DNA of 64,000 nucleotides from Sinorhizobium sp. 6-70 (GTDB taxonomy: Bacteria; Pseudomonadota; Alphaproteobacteria; Rhizobiales; Rhizobiaceae). Numbering within the stretch: the first letter of the stretch is position 1; each line of letters starts with the position of its first letter. The position numbers and the translations under genes were made by a program. The stretch is taken from contig NZ_JASKLS010000017.1 of the NCBI RefSeq assembly GCF_030124375.1, positions 82,394-146,393 of the forward strand. The letters are read 5' to 3'. The notes under the pieces were generated by a model, which was not told the origin of the DNA, ran no database searches, and was given only the letters and a program-made list of their open reading frames with translations. Shown here one piece after another: positions 25,873 through 34,020 of the stretch.

Positions 25873-26091
25873 CTAGCCGTCCATGAAGCCCCCGAAAACG
25901 GCGTCGGCGGTACTGGCCGCGGCTGCCAGATTGACGGTCTTGACGACCGTGGCGCCGGACTTGCGCAATGCGTCGGCGTCGGCCAGCGCGCCCTGCTTGG
26001 GCGGGTCGATCCTGGTGACCGTCCCCGCCTTGAGATCCGCAAGCCACAAATGATCCTCTCCGGCAATGCCGAAAACAACAACTTCAGCCAT
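25873..26091 (-). CDS. 72-residue protein upstream of ycaO; candidate substrate or accessory protein
   Basis: It begins MAEVVVFGIAGEDHLWLADL and ends AVFGGFMDG. It lacks cysteine and has only a few serines and threonines, so it is not a classic azole precursor, but thioamidation needs no side-chain nucleophile. AGAGGGG lies about 8 bases before the ATG, a good ribosome site. The start is 36 bases after the regulator stop, and the ycaO frame begins 6 bases after its own stop. The N-terminal half looks like a beta-hairpin and the middle like a helix-strand unit, so it may be a small folded partner instead. No family recognised. Confidence 0.7.
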   Translation of the reverse strand: MAEVVVFGIAGEDHLWLADLKAGTVTRIDPPKQGALADADALRKSGATVVKTVNLAAAASTADAVFGGFMDG

Positions 26092-26127
26092 TCATTCACC
26101 CCTCTTGCTCTCGCGCGGAATTGCGCC

Positions 26128-27996
26128 TCAAAAACCTGCCTTCTTCAAGCCCTCGCGGTAATGCTCCCTCTGCCACTCGTCGCGGAAAGGCACGATCGCC
26201 ATCCATCTGTCGAGATCGAAATCCGGATGGACATCGAAAGTCTTGCGCACGAACTGGCGAGCCTTTCTGCGGTCGCCGAGCATACCCCAGCTCGCGGCCG
26301 ACAGCCGGTCGGCAGGCGTCCGGTCGCGCATCCGGTCTATATAGGCGAGAGCCTGTTCGTAGCTGCCAAGAGAGTAGCTTGCACCGGCGGCCGTCCAGAA
26401 ATATTCGTCCGGAGCGATCGGGTTGAGATCGATCGCCGCCTCGATCTTCTGCAGGCCCTCTCCGGGCCGGGAGGCCTGCACCAGGGTATCGGCGTAGCTG
26501 GCGATGACATTGGCATAATGCGGGCTGAGCTCTTCCGCCCGGTCGTGGAATTCGACGCTTTCGTCGAATTCGCGGAGGTAGAGCTTGACCACCCCAAGTT
26601 CCCTGTAGCCGGAGGCGAGCGTCTCGTCCGCGGCCACGGCCTCCCGCGCATGGCTCTCGGCAAGCGTCAACAATTCGCGATCATTGCGCGCCGTCAGCAG
26701 CCATTCGAAGAAATAGCTTCGAGCAAGCCCGCTCATGGCGGGGGCGAAGTCCCTCTGGACGCCAAGCGCTTCGCGGAAGCTCTTGCGCGCCCGGCGGATC
26801 TCGGGGAGGTTGAGATGCTTGAGATACCGCTGGCCGAGGAGGTAGCTGCGGTAGGACTCGCCATTGCGTTCGTAGGCGTTGCGGGCGGCTTCGTTCCGCT
26901 CGACCTGGCTTGCGATCGCAGAAGCGATCCGATGCGCAATGCCCCTGCGCGACTGCATCAGACCGTCGCCGACAAGATTGAACCGGTCGGCCCAGATGAC
27001 CTCGTCGCTTGCGAAGAAGATCAGTTGGGCAAAGAGGCTCTGGCTGTCACCCTCGTCGGTCAATCGCGTGTCGAGGATATAGCTGATGGTGTGCCGCTCG
27101 TAGGTGTTCGCCTTGTCGGCCTGAAGGCCGATCTGCGCCGCGGTATAGGGCGCGATGACACTCACGGACCGAAGGGCGCAAAGGCCGATCGTCACGTCCT
27201 CGATGAGCGAGCTTGCAAAGATCGCCGCGGCGCTATCCGTGCGCTCGGAGTTTGGCGGCAGAAGCACGAGCCGCGGCGGCTTTCTCTGGTGATGGTCGTC
27301 CCTGACGAGCACCTCGACGGGCGCGGAGGGCTGGTTGCCGATGATAGGCACCGACAGGCTGACGCTGTCGAAGATGACCTGCGCGTCATGGTGCCGCCCT
27401 TCGGATTCCAGCGCGCTCTTCAAGATCGCGCGGACTTCCTCGTCCGACGGGCTGCGCTCGAGCAGTCGCATTGCCGCCGACTTGAGAAGTTCGCGATGTT
27501 TGCCCGCGGCGGCGGGCGCCGCGGCAAGCAGGCTTTCCCTGAGCAGCGACATATGCGTCTCGCGCTGGCGGTTGATCCAGGCATCGAGCGCCTTGCCGTG
27601 CGATCTTGCGTCCTTCAGGAAATCGTCGCGCAGCACAGTGGCAATGCGGCAGAAGCGAGCCACGGCGTCGCCGCCTTCATCGTTCACGGCATCCAGATCG
27701 CTCGTCAAGCTGCCGGCATTGACCAGGATCGACGACTGCGAAAAGGTCAGAAAGGTTCGCCCGAGTTCCGTCTGCTGCGCAGTAATGCGGGAAATTGTCT
27801 TGCGCAGGTTGACATAGGCCTGGCTGGGCTCGACGCCGTCCCAGAGCAGCCTCGCAGTCTCCGCCCGGGATTGCTCGCGATGGCCGTTGGCAATCGCAAG
27901 ACACAGGATGAGCAGGCCTTTCTCGGGGAAGGCGACTTCGCGGCCCGCTTCGTTAAGCAGGCGCAATCGCCCCAGAGTCTGCAACCTGTAGGTCAT
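26128..27996 (-). CDS. SARP-type regulator with BTAD and TPR repeats
   Basis: A 622-residue protein starting with an OmpR-like winged helix and bacterial transcriptional-activation region (LQTLGRLRLL ... FPEKGLLILCLAIANG ... AYVNLRKTISRI, about 5-75). The middle (about 215-330) resembles the adenylate-cyclase/TPR regulator class, where a predicted Rossmann-like segment precedes the repeats. TPR-like repeats fill about 360-600 (SYRSYLLGQRYLKHL, AMSGLARSYFFEWLL, YANVIASYADTLVQA). SARP proteins activate biosynthetic clusters in actinomycetes. Here it is the first gene of the YcaO/TfuA operon and is the obvious regulator of that locus. The signal is unknown. Confidence 0.85.
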   Translation of the reverse strand: MTYRLQTLGRLRLLNEAGREVAFPEKGLLILCLAIANGHREQSRAETARLLWDGVEPSQAYVNLRKTISRITAQQTELGRTFLTFSQSSILVNAGSLTSDLDAVNDEGGDAVARFCRIATVLRDDFLKDARSHGKALDAWINRQRETHMSLLRESLLAAAPAAAGKHRELLKSAAMRLLERSPSDEEVRAILKSALESEGRHHDAQVIFDSVSLSVPIIGNQPSAPVEVLVRDDHHQRKPPRLVLLPPNSERTDSAAAIFASSLIEDVTIGLCALRSVSVIAPYTAAQIGLQADKANTYERHTISYILDTRLTDEGDSQSLFAQLIFFASDEVIWADRFNLVGDGLMQSRRGIAHRIASAIASQVERNEAARNAYERNGESYRSYLLGQRYLKHLNLPEIRRARKSFREALGVQRDFAPAMSGLARSYFFEWLLTARNDRELLTLAESHAREAVAADETLASGYRELGVVKLYLREFDESVEFHDRAEELSPHYANVIASYADTLVQASRPGEGLQKIEAAIDLNPIAPDEYFWTAAGASYSLGSYEQALAYIDRMRDRTPADRLSAASWGMLGDRRKARQFVRKTFDVHPDFDLDRWMAIVPFRDEWQREHYREGLKKAGF

Positions 27997-28035
27997 GCGG
28001 CCCCTCGCTGACGGTAAGGCTATGTAGTACCTAGT

Positions 28036-28494
28036 CTAGCCGTGCAGAGGCTCTGTGCGGCGCGCTCCGGAGGTGACGCTCGTCGACTCCGTATCCGGTG
28101 CCTGCGCCATCGCGGCAACCAGCGAGATGATCTTCTTCCGCAACACCGGATCGGCAATCTTCAGGAACGCCCTGTTGAGCGCAATGCCCTCCTTCGAGGC
28201 GACGAAGGAAGAAATCTCGTTCGATTCATGCATGTCGCCGGCACTGTCTCGTCCTGACGCCTTGTCATCGTCGCGTTGGAAAAAGAAGCTCGGGTGGACG
28301 CCGAGGATATCGGCAATCGCCTGCAGACGGCTCGCGCCGATGCGGTTTGTGCCCTTTTCGTACTTCTGTACCTGCTGGAACGTGATGCCCAGGCCATCGG
28401 CCAGCTTCTCCTGGCTCAGCCCTACCATCAGCCTGCGCATTCTGACGCGAGAACCGACGAAGGTATCAATCGGGTTTGGATCCTTCTTATTCAT
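28036..28494 (-). CDS. Xre-family transcriptional regulator, PraR/SinR-like
   Basis: A 152-residue protein with an HTH_3 domain at about residues 10-65 (VGSRVRMRRLMVGLSQEKLADGLGITFQQVQKYEKGTNRI), characteristic of the alphaproteobacterial PraR-type repressors. These act on quorum sensing, biofilm formation and attachment genes in rhizobia. The C-terminal part carries FVASKEGIALNRAFLKIADPVLRKKIISLVAAMA, also typical. GAGGAG lies upstream of the ATG at 28494; a GTG one codon earlier could also serve. It is separate from the SARP operon (39-base gap, same strand), so read-through is possible. Confidence 0.88.
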   Translation of the reverse strand: MNKKDPNPIDTFVGSRVRMRRLMVGLSQEKLADGLGITFQQVQKYEKGTNRIGASRLQAIADILGVHPSFFFQRDDDKASGRDSAGDMHESNEISSFVASKEGIALNRAFLKIADPVLRKKIISLVAAMAQAPDTESTSVTSGARRTEPLHG

Positions 28495-28642
28495 CACAGT
28501 GATTCTCCTCGGAACGGTTCGATCTCATTCATATAAGTTTGCTCGAATAAATGGTGTGATGCAATCAGGACGCGCCAGAATCCATGGACTGAAACACATT
28601 TTGTGATTGTGTTTGGGTTTCGATTGTGTCGCGCACAAGGCG

Positions 28643-29266
28643 TCAGACAAACCGGGTTGCGCTCGAGGCGAGCGCGGTTACGCCGAATCCGATCAGCAGA
28701 AGCCCGGAAATGCGCGACACCCAGGCGGCGAAACTGTCCGGGAGCCGTCTCTTGGCGAGCGCGACGCCGCCGCTCAAGAAGAACCACCAGGCGAGCGAAC
28801 CGAGAAAGACGCCCGAGACGACAATAGCGCCCTTTATCCCTTCGCCGACCGTCGAAAGCCCGAGCCCGGCGAAGATGGCGGCGAAGGACAGGATGGTCGT
28901 GGGGTTGGCGATGGTCAGGAAGAAGGTCGCGGTCGTCGTGTGAATGAGATCGCGGGCGTCGATCTCGGCGGCCGTAGCAACCGGTTTCGGCGCCAGTCCG
29001 CGCCAGCCGAGCCAGATCATGAACACGCCTCCAACCAGGCCGAGCGGCGTCGCGATCACGGAAAGCACGGCAGCGAATGCCGCAAAGCCGACCGCCGCGA
29101 GCATCGCGTAGGCCGCGTCGGCGAGCGCGGTTCCGAGGCCGCCCGCGACGCCGGCCCAGAAGCCGCGCGTCAGCGTGCGGCTGATGCAAAGTGCGCCGAT
29201 CGGCCCAACCGGCGCGGCAATGGCGAGGCCGAGCAGGAGGCCTTTTCCGAAGAGCAATACGGACAT
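28643..29266 (-). CDS. LysE-family amino-acid exporter
   Basis: A 207-residue membrane protein with six predicted helices. The family N-terminus is clear: LLLGLAIAAPVGPIGALCISRTLTRGFWAGVAGGLGTALADAAYA. It exports amino acids or related metabolites. It begins 2 bases after the stop of the Lrp/AsnC regulator, an arrangement that is common for exporters controlled by the amino acid they remove. The particular substrate is not predictable from sequence. Confidence 0.93.
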   Translation of the reverse strand: MSVLLFGKGLLLGLAIAAPVGPIGALCISRTLTRGFWAGVAGGLGTALADAAYAMLAAVGFAAFAAVLSVIATPLGLVGGVFMIWLGWRGLAPKPVATAAEIDARDLIHTTTATFFLTIANPTTILSFAAIFAGLGLSTVGEGIKGAIVVSGVFLGSLAWWFFLSGGVALAKRRLPDSFAAWVSRISGLLLIGFGVTALASSATRFV

Positions 29267-29268
29267 GT

Positions 29269-29718
29269 CTACCGGACCTCCGGTCCTGTAAAGTTATCGG
29301 CAACGGTCGAAAGCGCGATGACGGTCTCGCTGCGGGCTAGGTATCGCCGTGCTTTCAGCTCGGAGAGAAACGGCTCGATATCGCCGAGCGTCGGCATGCG
29401 GACCTTGACGCAATAGGACCATGAGCCAGTCACGTGATGGCATTCGGCGACAACCGGGTGTGCCGCCATGAACGCGCGGAATTCGGTTTCATCGGCATCG
29501 GCCGAAAGGGCGATCCAGACAAAGGCGAGAACGTCGAGGCCAAGGGCGCGATGATCCACGTCGAGCGTAAAACGGCGGATCGTGCCACGGGCAACGAGCC
29601 GGCGGATGCGCTCGTTGACGGCCGAGGGCGAGAGGTCGACCGCTGCACCGATGTCGGTCAACGACGTTCGGGCATCCTCCGCAAGAATTCCAATGATTTT
29701 TCTGTCGGTAGCATCCAT
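29269..29718 (-). CDS. Lrp/AsnC-family transcriptional regulator
   Basis: A 149-residue feast/famine regulator. It has an N-terminal HTH (DATDRKIIGILAEDARTSLTDIGAAVDLSPSAVNERIRRL, about 2-42) and a C-terminal RAM ligand domain (about 65-140) with VAECHHVTGSWSYCVKVRMPTLGDIEPFL. It is the first gene of a pair with the LysE exporter and probably activates it in response to an amino acid. A double palindrome directly upstream is a likely autoregulatory site. Confidence 0.93.
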   Translation of the reverse strand: MDATDRKIIGILAEDARTSLTDIGAAVDLSPSAVNERIRRLVARGTIRRFTLDVDHRALGLDVLAFVWIALSADADETEFRAFMAAHPVVAECHHVTGSWSYCVKVRMPTLGDIEPFLSELKARRYLARSETVIALSTVADNFTGPEVR

Positions 29719-29720
29719 CT

Positions 29721-29765
29721 CAGCAAAATACGTGGAGTTTTGTAAAAATTCAACTCTTTTTGCTG
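29721..29765. promoter_or_regulatory. Nested palindrome upstream of the asnC-type gene
   Basis: CAGCAAAA (29721-29728) is inverted as TTTTGCTG (29758-29765), and inside it GAGTT (29735-29739) is inverted as AACTC (29752-29756). The core is AT-rich. It begins 2 bases before the regulator start codon, so it likely overlaps the promoter. The dyad spacing suits a dimeric or octameric Lrp-type protein. Binding has not been shown. Confidence 0.55.
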
Positions 29766-29903
29766 TCGTCGTCCCTTTCGAATAGACGCGGCAGCGGTCG
29801 GCGGATGCTTCAGTGGCCGGCCACGGCGCTTGCCCACCGACAGCCCTGAAGCTATGAGCGGAAGCGTAGTCGCTTGCCCCGAAACAGGGATACCGGGTTG
29901 AAG

Positions 29904-30446
29904 ATGATGATCGAGAAGAGGCGCAGACCCGCGGCGCACGCGGACCGATTTCCGGGCTCGCTCATCGTGATGGGCGTGTCGGGAAGCGGAAAATCGTCCG
30001 TCGGCGAGCGTATCGCAAAGGCCTATGGCTATCCCTTCATCGAGGGGGATGCCCTGCATCCGCCCGAGAACATCAAGAAGATGTCGGAGGGCGTTCCGCT
30101 GACCGACGATGACCGCTGGCCATGGCTTGCGGCGATCGGCCGTAAGCTCGCGGAAAGCCCCGGCCCGGCCGTCGTTGCCTGCTCGGCGCTCAAACTCAGC
30201 TATCGGCAGAAGCTGCGTGAAAGCGCGCCGGGGGAACTGGCTTTCGTCTATCTCCACGGAACCGAGACGGTGTTGGCGGAGCGCATGCAGCATCGCACCG
30301 GTCACTTCATGCCGCCGTCCCTGTTGAAGACCCAACTCGCGACGTTGGAAGATCCGACCGGCGAGGAAAACACCGTGGCGATCGACATCGACCAGCCGCT
30401 GAACGCGATCGTCGACGAGGCGCTGGCCGCCCTCGGCAAGATTTAG
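29904..30446 (+). CDS. gntK: Gluconokinase
   Basis: About 180 residues from the ATG at 29904 (29874 is an alternative). It phosphorylates D-gluconate to 6-phosphogluconate for the Entner-Doudoroff or pentose phosphate route. The Walker A motif GVSGSGKS is at 24-31. Next come FIEGDALHPPENIKKMSEGVPLTDDDRWPWL, the substrate-binding segment of the GntK/IdnK family, and CSALKLSYRQKLR. The length agrees with the family (165-180). It is a single gene, divergent from the asnC-type gene; no gluconate transporter is nearby. Confidence 0.92.
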   Translation: MMIEKRRRPAAHADRFPGSLIVMGVSGSGKSSVGERIAKAYGYPFIEGDALHPPENIKKMSEGVPLTDDDRWPWLAAIGRKLAESPGPAVVACSALKLSYRQKLRESAPGELAFVYLHGTETVLAERMQHRTGHFMPPSLLKTQLATLEDPTGEENTVAIDIDQPLNAIVDEALAALGKI

Positions 30447-30777
30447 CCGCACGCGCCCATTGACCGTCTCGAATCGCGGTTGCCGATTGAATGATGCTAC
30501 GCCGAGCGCGGAGCATCGATCTGCCGTGTGGGAGCCTTCCTCTTTCCGAATCGTGCTGCGCTGCCCGGCTCTTTGGAAGGAAATTAGCCAAGCGCGATGT
30601 TATCGTTCGCGGCAAGGGCCGTGCGGCGTTACGATGCAGTGAACTAATGCGACCTTTGCGCGTCAGGATAGACGCGCGGCGCTGTCAGCGACCGTGCATC
30701 GCGGAGGATGCCTGCGAGGCCTGTTTCTGCCGGCGATGAGGAGATCGCCGCCGGGGACGTGCGGAGGAGAAAAAGAC
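30447..30777. other. Intergenic region before the leucine catabolic operon
   Basis: This 331-base stretch contains no gene that I can support. A perfect 7-bp hairpin GCGCGTC-N6-GACGCGC lies at 30658-30677, about 100 bases before the ivd start. It may be a gntK terminator or an operator for the operon. The promoter must lie here, but I see no clear -35/-10 pair. Confidence 0.5.
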
Positions 30778-31941
30778 ATGTATCAAGGTGGATTGAGTTT
30801 CGCCCTTGGCGATGACATCGACGCGTTGCGCGACAGCGTGCGCCGGTTTGCGAGCGAACGGATCGCGCCGCTCGCGGAAGAGACGGACCGGAGCAACGCC
30901 TTTCCCGCGCCCCTCTGGCGGGAGATGGGAGAACTCGGCGTGCTCGGCATCACCGCCGGTGAGACCTATGGCGGCGCCGGCATGGGATACCTGGCCCATT
31001 GCGTCGCGATGGAGGAAATCAGCCGCGCCTCCGCCTCCGTGGGCCTAAGCTACGGTGCCCATTCCAATCTCTGCGTCAACCAGATCAACCGCAATGGCAG
31101 CCCCGCGCAAAAGGCCAAATATTTGCCGAAGCTGATTTCCGGCGAACATGTCGGCGCGCTCGCCATGTCCGAACCGGGTGCCGGCTCCGACGTGGTCTCT
31201 ATGACGCTGAGGGCCGACAAGCGTGGCGACCGCTACGTGCTGAACGGCAACAAGATGTGGATCACCAATGGTCCGGACGCCGACGTGCTGGTGGTCTATG
31301 CCAAGACCGATCCGGCCGCCGGCCCGCGCGGCATCACCGCCTTTCTCGTCGAAAAGGGTTTCGCCGGCTTCTCGACCGGCCAGAAGCTCGACAAGCTTGG
31401 CATGCGCGGCTCAAACACCTGCGAACTCATTTTCAGAGACTGTGAGGTGCCGGAAGAAAACGTGCTCGGCGCGGACGGTCGCGGTGTCAACGTGCTGATG
31501 TCCGGTCTCGACTACGAGCGCGTCGTGCTCTCGGCCGGGCCGCTCGGCATCATGGCGGCTTGCCTCGATGTCGTCGTCCCCTATCTCCATGAGCGCAAGC
31601 AGTTCGGCCAGCCGATCGGCGAGTTCCAGTTGATGCAGGGAAAGCTTGCCGACATGTATGTGACGATGAATGCGGCGCGCGCCTATGTCTATGCGGTGGC
31701 GGCAGCCTGCGACCGGGGCGAAACCGCGCGCAAGGACGCCGCCGGCTGCATTCTCTATGCGGCCGAAAAGGCGACCGCATTGGCGCTCGAGGCAATCCAG
31801 GCGCTCGGCGGCAACGGCTACACCAACGACTATCCGGCCGGCCGCCTGCTGCGTGACGCCAAGCTCTACGAGATCGGCGCCGGCACGAGCGAGATCCGCC
31901 GGATGCTGATCGGGCGCGAACTGTTCGCGGAAACAAAATAG
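30778..31941 (+). CDS. ivd: Isovaleryl-CoA dehydrogenase
   Basis: A 387-residue FAD acyl-CoA dehydrogenase, step three of leucine breakdown (isovaleryl-CoA to 3-methylcrotonyl-CoA). Characteristic segments: GLSYGAHSNLCVNQINRNGS (about 96-115), ALAMSEPGAGSDVVSM (family signature 1), and QALGGNGYTNDYPAGRLLRDAKLYEIGAGTSEIRRMLIGREL (signature 2). The catalytic base of this subfamily is a glutamate in GLDYERVVLSAGPLG, seen at about residue 247. GAGGAGAAAAAG is upstream of the ATG. It starts an operon of five further genes. Confidence 0.93.
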   Translation: MYQGGLSFALGDDIDALRDSVRRFASERIAPLAEETDRSNAFPAPLWREMGELGVLGITAGETYGGAGMGYLAHCVAMEEISRASASVGLSYGAHSNLCVNQINRNGSPAQKAKYLPKLISGEHVGALAMSEPGAGSDVVSMTLRADKRGDRYVLNGNKMWITNGPDADVLVVYAKTDPAAGPRGITAFLVEKGFAGFSTGQKLDKLGMRGSNTCELIFRDCEVPEENVLGADGRGVNVLMSGLDYERVVLSAGPLGIMAACLDVVVPYLHERKQFGQPIGEFQLMQGKLADMYVTMNAARAYVYAVAAACDRGETARKDAAGCILYAAEKATALALEAIQALGGNGYTNDYPAGRLLRDAKLYEIGAGTSEIRRMLIGRELFAETK

Positions 31942-31999
31942 ACGAACGGCGGCTGCCGTTCTTCGCGCATCTTGGTCAAATCCCGTGCCTGGGGGCTTC

Positions 32000-33607
32000 A
32001 TGACAATTTTGAGATCGCATATCTCGGCATCCTCGGACCTCTACAAGAGCAACCGTGCGGCGATGACGGAGGCCATCGCGACAGTCGAGGAGGCGGTGCG
32101 GATGGCCGTCAACGGCGGCGGCGAAACGGCGCGGGAGCGCCATGTCAGCCGCGGGAAGCTGCTGCCGCGCGACCGGGTCGCGTCCCTGATCGATCCGGGC
32201 ACACCCTTTCTCGAGGTCGGCGCCACCGCGGCGCACGGCATGTACAACGGCGATGCGCCGGGTGCCGGGCTGGTTACCGGCATTGGCCGGATTGCCGGGC
32301 GCGAATGCATGATCGTCTGCAACGATCCGACCGTCAAAGGCGGCACCTATTACCCGATAACCGTCAAGAAGCATCTCAGGGCGCAGGAAATCGCCGCCGA
32401 AAACCGGCTTCCCTGCGTCTACCTGGTCGATTCCGGCGGCGCCAACCTGCCGAACCAGGACGAGGTTTTTCCGGATCGCGAGCATTTCGGCCGGATCTTC
32501 TATAACCAGGCGAACATGTCGGCTGCCGGCATCCCGCAGATCGCCGTCGTCATGGGATCCTGCACGGCTGGCGGCGCCTATGTGCCGGCCATGTCCGACG
32601 AGGCGATCATCGTCGAGGGGCAGGGCACGATCTTCCTGGCCGGCCCTCCGCTGGTACGCGCGGCGACCGGCGAAGTGGTCTCGGCCGAGGATCTCGGCGG
32701 CGCCGACGTCCACACGCGGGTGTCGGGCGTTGCCGATCACCTGGCGCGTGACGACGCGCATGCACTGGCCTTGGCGCGGCGCGCCGTGTCAGCCTTGAAC
32801 CGCGAAAAACCTTCGTCGGTGGAACTTCGCACGCCGGAGCCGCCGCTCTACGATCCAGAGGAGATCGCCGGGATCGTGCCGGCCGACCTCAGAACGCCCT
32901 ATGAGATCCGCGAGGTGATTGCTCGGATCGTCGACGGCTCGCGTTTCGACGAATTCAAGGCGCGTTTCGGAACCACCCTTGTCTGCGGCTTCGCCCATAT
33001 TCATGGGATCCCGGTCGGCATCGTCGCGAATAACGGCGTACTGTTTTCGGAATCGGCGCTGAAGGGGAGCCATTTCGTCGAACTCTGCGCCCAGCGCAAG
33101 ATCCCGCTCGTGTTCCTGCAGAACATCACCGGCTTCATGGTCGGGCGCAAATACGAAACCGAAGGCATCGCCAAGCATGGCGCCAAGCTGGTGACGGCGG
33201 TGGCCACGGTAAAAGTGCCCAAGGTCACCATGCTGGTCGGCGGGTCGTTCGGAGCCGGCAATTACGGCATGTGCGGGCGCGCATTTTCACCGCGCTTCCT
33301 TTGGACCTGGCCGAACAGCCGCATTTCGGTGATGGGCGGCGAACAGGCGGCCGGCGTTCTCTCGACGGTGCGCGGCGAAGCGTTGAGGCGGGCCGGCACG
33401 CCATGGAGCGAGGAGGAGGAGGCGCGCTTCCGCCAGCCGGTGCTCGATCTTTTCGAGCGGCAAAGCCATCCGCTCTATGCCTCGGCACGCCTTTGGGATG
33501 ACGGCGTCGTCGATCCGCGAAAAAGCCGCGACGTGCTTGCACTGTCACTGTCGGCCGCGCTTAACGCGCCGATCGCGGATACACGTTTCGGATTGTTCAG
33601 GATGTAG
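32000..33607 (+). CDS. mccB: Methylcrotonoyl-CoA carboxylase beta subunit
   Basis: A 535-residue carboxyltransferase that moves CO2 from biotin to 3-methylcrotonyl-CoA. The crotonase-like core has GIGRIAGRECMIVCNDPTVKGGTYYPITVKKHLRAQEIA, VYLVDSGGANLPNQDEVFPD, and VMGSCTAGGAYVPAMSDEAIIVEGQGTIFLAGPPLV. The C-terminal half has FLQNITGFMVGRKYE and GGSFGAGNYGMCGRAFSPRFLW. Length and motifs match MccB rather than propionyl-CoA carboxylase beta. The start at 32000 is preferred over 31985. It is followed 12 bases later by ridA. Confidence 0.95.
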   Translation: MTILRSHISASSDLYKSNRAAMTEAIATVEEAVRMAVNGGGETARERHVSRGKLLPRDRVASLIDPGTPFLEVGATAAHGMYNGDAPGAGLVTGIGRIAGRECMIVCNDPTVKGGTYYPITVKKHLRAQEIAAENRLPCVYLVDSGGANLPNQDEVFPDREHFGRIFYNQANMSAAGIPQIAVVMGSCTAGGAYVPAMSDEAIIVEGQGTIFLAGPPLVRAATGEVVSAEDLGGADVHTRVSGVADHLARDDAHALALARRAVSALNREKPSSVELRTPEPPLYDPEEIAGIVPADLRTPYEIREVIARIVDGSRFDEFKARFGTTLVCGFAHIHGIPVGIVANNGVLFSESALKGSHFVELCAQRKIPLVFLQNITGFMVGRKYETEGIAKHGAKLVTAVATVKVPKVTMLVGGSFGAGNYGMCGRAFSPRFLWTWPNSRISVMGGEQAAGVLSTVRGEALRRAGTPWSEEEEARFRQPVLDLFERQSHPLYASARLWDDGVVDPRKSRDVLALSLSAALNAPIADTRFGLFRM

Positions 33608-33619
33608 GGGAGGTGGGCC

Positions 33620-34003
33620 ATGAAACGCGACAACATCAACGCGATCAACGCACCGCAGCCGCGTGGCGGCTACTCGCAGGCCGTCAGCGTCGAAGATTTT
33701 CAACGACTGCTCTTTGTCAGCGGCCAGATACCCATGACCTCCGATGACGTCTTGCCGGAAGGTTTTGAGGCGCAGGCACGCCAGGTCTGGCTGAATATCG
33801 ACGCCCAGCTCAAAGCCGCCGGCATGACCAAGGCCAATATCGTCAAGGTGACGACCTACCTCGCCGACAGGAACCACACCCTTGCGAACCGTGAGATCCG
33901 CAGCGACTATCTCGGCGCGCTGGCACCGGCGATGACGCTGGTGATCGCCGGAATCTTTGATTCCGGCTGGCTCCTGGAAGTCGAAGTGGTGGCGGCAGAA
34001 TAG
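33620..34003 (+). CDS. RidA/YjgF-family protein
   Basis: A 127-residue member of the RidA family that hydrolyses reactive enamine/imine intermediates from PLP enzymes. The family features AINAPQPRGGYSQAVSVEDFQRLLFVSGQIPM (about 10-40) and LDAQ-like NIDAQLKAAGMTKANIVKVTTYLAD are present. The conserved deaminase arginine usually lies in the C-terminal RPARTTV-type motif. Here the corresponding stretch is PAMTLVIAGIFDSGWLLEVEVVA, so that arginine is missing and activity may be altered. It is encoded between the two subunits of methylcrotonoyl-CoA carboxylase. Confidence 0.85.
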   Translation: MKRDNINAINAPQPRGGYSQAVSVEDFQRLLFVSGQIPMTSDDVLPEGFEAQARQVWLNIDAQLKAAGMTKANIVKVTTYLADRNHTLANREIRSDYLGALAPAMTLVIAGIFDSGWLLEVEVVAAE

Positions 34004-34020
34004 AAGCGGAACCGAGGGGC

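Noticed and set aside
30491..30739. 82-codon frame upstream of ivd
   Set aside because: No motifs or ribosome site; Arg/Cys-rich product; it overlaps the expected promoter region.
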